Below the pieces are notes generated by a model. It saw nothing but the letters and a program-made list of their open reading frames with translations, had not been told where the DNA came from and made no database searches. Positions 6,141-8,124 of a stretch of 8,124 nucleotides of DNA are shown in pieces. Position numbers and translations under genes: made by a program. The stretch is from Alphaproteobacteria bacterium (lineage in GTDB: Bacteria; Pseudomonadota; Alphaproteobacteria; Micropepsales; Micropepsaceae): NCBI GenBank assembly GCA_025935155.1, contig JAICVV010000074.1:1-8124 (forward strand). Reading direction: 5' to 3'. Numbering within the stretch: position 1 is the first letter of the stretch; each line of letters starts with the position of its first letter.

Positions 6141-7799
6141 GTGAATTCGTCACCAACTTCCCAGACCCCCAGAGAGCAGGCGAGCGCATTCGAGAAAGCG
6201 ATGACGGCGCTGAATCCGGATGTGTCCTCGAAGCGGCCGGAGTTAAGAAATGCCGTGCTGCTGACGCGGCAAGGCCAGCCCCAGCAGGCCGCGATAGCGT
6301 TGCAGCAGTTCTTGAAGGATCATCCGCAGGATGCCGATGCGCTCTTCCTGCTGGGGGATATGGCGCGCCAGCAAGGGCGGTTTGTTGAAGCGGAGCAGTT
6401 GTTCGCACGGAGCGCAGAAACCGCGCCGTCGTTCGACGCTGCCCGATTTCATCAGGCGAACATGTTGCTGGAAACCGGTCAGGCGCCGAAAGCCCTTGCG
6501 CAGGCGGAGGCGCTGCTGGCCCGCGAGCCAGCAAATCCGGTATTTCGCGCGCTGAAGGCCATGGCGCTTGAACTCCTGGATGAACATCAGGCGGCGGCAT
6601 CGCTTTGGCAGCAAGTGGTGGAGGAAGGCGCGCCCGAAGAATACCGGATACGCCAAGCTCATGTGCTGCGGGTCCTCGGCCGCCGCGAAGATTCCATCGC
6701 CGCGTGCCGCAAAGCCATTGGGCGCGATCCGTCCTTTGGGCGCGCCTGGTGGGCGCTTGCAACGCTCTCCGGCTTCCATTTCAGCGACGAGGATTTCGCC
6801 CAGATGCAGGCGTTGGCCGCGCAGCCAGAGCTTCCGGCTGAACGCCGTATCCCGCTGCTTTTTGCGCTCGGCAAGGCCTGCGCGCAGCGAAAGCAATATG
6901 CAAAATCTTTCGGCTATTACGCGCGCGGCAATGGTTTGAAGCGCCTGAACATCCGGCACGAGCCCGGCGTGCTCTCCGCCTATGTCGCGCGCAACAAAGC
7001 TGTGTTCACTCCGGAGTTCTTTCGTGCTCGCGAGGGTCATGGGTGCGAGAGCCGCGAGCCGATTTTTCTGATCGGGATGCTACGGGCGGGATCGACACTC
7101 GTAGAGCAGATTCTGGCCAGCCACTCGCAAATCGAAGGCACGCGCGAAATGTACAATCTCGGCGCAATCGGTGCCCAGCTGCAGCGAGCGCAGGATGCGG
7201 GCGCCTACCCTGGCATTCTTGAATCGTTGGATGGCTCGACACGCGGGCAGCTAGGGCAAGAATACCTTGAGACCGCGCGTGTTCACCGCAAACTGGGGCG
7301 GCCGCAGTTCATCGACAAGATGGGCAACAATTTCCTGCATCTGGGGCTTCTGCACCTTATTCTGCCGAATGCAAAAATCGTCGATGTTCGCCGGCATCCG
7401 TTTGGCTGCTGCCTTTCTAATTTCACCCAGCTTTACGCCAACGGTCAGGATGAAACCTATCGCCTCAGCGATTTGGGCCAGCTTTACCGCGATTATGCGG
7501 ACCTGATGGCGCATTTCGACAGCGTGCTGCCTGGCCGCGTGCATCGCATAATATACGAGCAGCTTGTTGCCGATCCGGACGGCGAAATCCGCCGCCTACT
7601 CGGCTATCTGGAACTCCCCTTCGAAGAAAGCTGCCTCGATTTCCACGGCAACGCTCGCGCCGTCAGCACCGTCAGTTCGGAACAGGTCCGTTCGCCCATG
7701 TACACCGAAGCGATCGATCACTGGCGTCATTACGAGCCCTGGCTTGGTCCGCTGAAGTCCGCCCTTGGTCCCGTACTTTCCGCTTGGGAGGGACGGTGA
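6141..7799 (+). CDS. TPR-containing sulfotransferase
   Basis: This encodes 552 residues from a GTG start with no signal peptide. Residues about 30-199 form roughly five TPRs with a 34-residue period (64-97, 98-131 and 132-165 are clearest). The C-terminal half is a Sulfotransfer_3-type domain. Its 5'-phosphosulfate loop is PIFLIGMLRAGSTLVEQILA (307-326), 3'-phosphate binding falls in VDVRRHPFGCCLSNF (414-428) with R418 and S426, and it has the family's DKMGNNFLHLGLLHLILPN (392-410) and the C-terminal SSEQVRSPMY (512-521). These enzymes transfer sulfate from PAPS to a hydroxyl or amine; TPR fusions suggest a peptide or protein acceptor, but the acceptor is unknown. The phosphosulfate loop departs from the usual GMPRSGTTL (L314, A316, S318). 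The GTG has only a weak ribosome binding site; ATG 6201 (MTALNPD) is an alternative start that keeps all TPRs. It follows the second secreted-protein gene by 137 bp, a gap with no convincing promoter or terminator. Confidence 0.92.
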   Translation: MNSSPTSQTPREQASAFEKAMTALNPDVSSKRPELRNAVLLTRQGQPQQAAIALQQFLKDHPQDADALFLLGDMARQQGRFVEAEQLFARSAETAPSFDAARFHQANMLLETGQAPKALAQAEALLAREPANPVFRALKAMALELLDEHQAAASLWQQVVEEGAPEEYRIRQAHVLRVLGRREDSIAACRKAIGRDPSFGRAWWALATLSGFHFSDEDFAQMQALAAQPELPAERRIPLLFALGKACAQRKQYAKSFGYYARGNGLKRLNIRHEPGVLSAYVARNKAVFTPEFFRAREGHGCESREPIFLIGMLRAGSTLVEQILASHSQIEGTREMYNLGAIGAQLQRAQDAGAYPGILESLDGSTRGQLGQEYLETARVHRKLGRPQFIDKMGNNFLHLGLLHLILPNAKIVDVRRHPFGCCLSNFTQLYANGQDETYRLSDLGQLYRDYADLMAHFDSVLPGRVHRIIYEQLVADPDGEIRRLLGYLELPFEESCLDFHGNARAVSTVSSEQVRSPMYTEAIDHWRHYEPWLGPLKSALGPVLSAWEGR

Positions 7800-8124
7800 G
7801 CATCGCCTTATCCATTTTCACTGCGCTTTTCGTGTATCGAAACAGGCTGGTCGCCGACTGGGGCGCCTGACGGCCGCTGGCATGGGTATGTGGGAAACCG
7901 CGGCTTCACCAAAACGATGTACAATCTGATCCTTTTCGGGACGAGCATTCCAGCCTATGCGGCGCAGCTTCCTCTATAGCCGAATATAGCATTATGCATT
8001 CTGCTAGTCCGCCGTTACGCATTTGAGTCCCAAAATTGCACACTGCGCACTCCATGCTGAACAGTTTAACCACACTCCTTGTTAGTGCCGGCGCGCGATG
8101 GACTGGAAGCTCCGCTTTCGCGTA
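7800..8124. other. 325-bp stretch without a convincing gene
   Basis: After the sulfotransferase stop no frame of useful length with a good ribosome binding site is seen on either strand. The first 70 bases contain a 24-codon frame starting with a GTG that overlaps the stop (see findings). From about 7975 the sequence becomes clearly richer in A+T (for example around 7980-8050), as expected for intergenic DNA or promoters of a gene beyond the window. No tRNA fold, strong terminator hairpin with T-run or repeat was recognised. An ATG at 8098 opens a frame to the window end, but nine codons are too few to judge. Confidence 0.5.

Noticed and set aside
5914..6762. Minus-strand frame of 282 codons over the second secreted protein and the sulfotransferase start
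   Set aside because: Its Pro/Ala/Arg-rich composition, the lack of any motif and its position antisense to two well-supported genes mark it as a shadow.
7890..7979. Plus-strand frame GTG 7890 / ATG 7917 ending in TAG, with a faint signal-peptide look (YNLILFGTSIPAYAA)
   Set aside because: It is only 29 or 20 codons, with no ribosome binding site and nothing after the putative cleavage site.
7906..8055. Minus-strand 49-codon frame with several cysteines (MECAVCNFGTQ)
   Set aside because: There is no ribosome binding site before the ATG and no recognisable zinc-ribbon spacing in the remaining cysteines; it is likely chance in intergenic DNA.
1..8124. CRISPR arrays, insertion sequences, tRNA or rRNA genes
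   Set aside because: No spaced repeats, transposase motifs, terminal inverted repeats or tRNA-like cloverleaf were found by eye.

Overview
The window is GC-rich and densely coding, with a minus-strand block (1-4706) and a plus-strand block (4774-7799) that diverge from a short shared gap at 4707-4773. The gene families suggest a proteobacterium, most likely an alphaproteobacterium: a YifB/ComM ATPase, a choline/carnitine-monooxygenase-like Rieske oxygenase, TPR-fused enzymes and Sec-exported small proteins. The taxonomic call rests on general style only, because no rRNA or other marker gene is present.

Minus block, in transcription order. (1) A Rieske non-heme iron oxygenase alpha subunit (4706-3603) has complete Rieske and mononuclear iron motifs. 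(2) After 48 bp comes a 617-residue protein with about ten contiguous 34-residue TPRs followed by a C-terminal 2-oxoglutarate/Fe(II)-oxygenase-like domain (3554-1701). (3) After 26 bp comes a 133-residue four-helix membrane protein with a strong ribosome binding site (1674-1273). These three look like one operon. (4) After 118 bp comes comM/yifB (1154 to beyond position 1), whose C-terminus is cut by the window edge. Its leader holds a 9-bp tandem direct repeat and a small hairpin over the ribosome binding site.

Plus block. Two small Sec-exported proteins lie in tandem (4774-5334 with a TTG start, and 5404-6003). They share a two-cysteine pattern and probably descend from a common ancestor. 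A 552-residue TPR-sulfotransferase follows (6141-7799). The last 325 bp hold no convincing gene; GC content falls there, and the only candidate is a 24-codon frame overlapping the sulfotransferase stop.

The notable feature is three modification-type enzymes within about 6 kb: two unrelated non-heme iron oxygenases in one operon, and a sulfotransferase built, like one of the oxygenases, as a TPR array plus a catalytic domain. This could be a small-molecule or protein tailoring locus, but no substrate, reductase partner or regulator is visible, so a joint function is inference.
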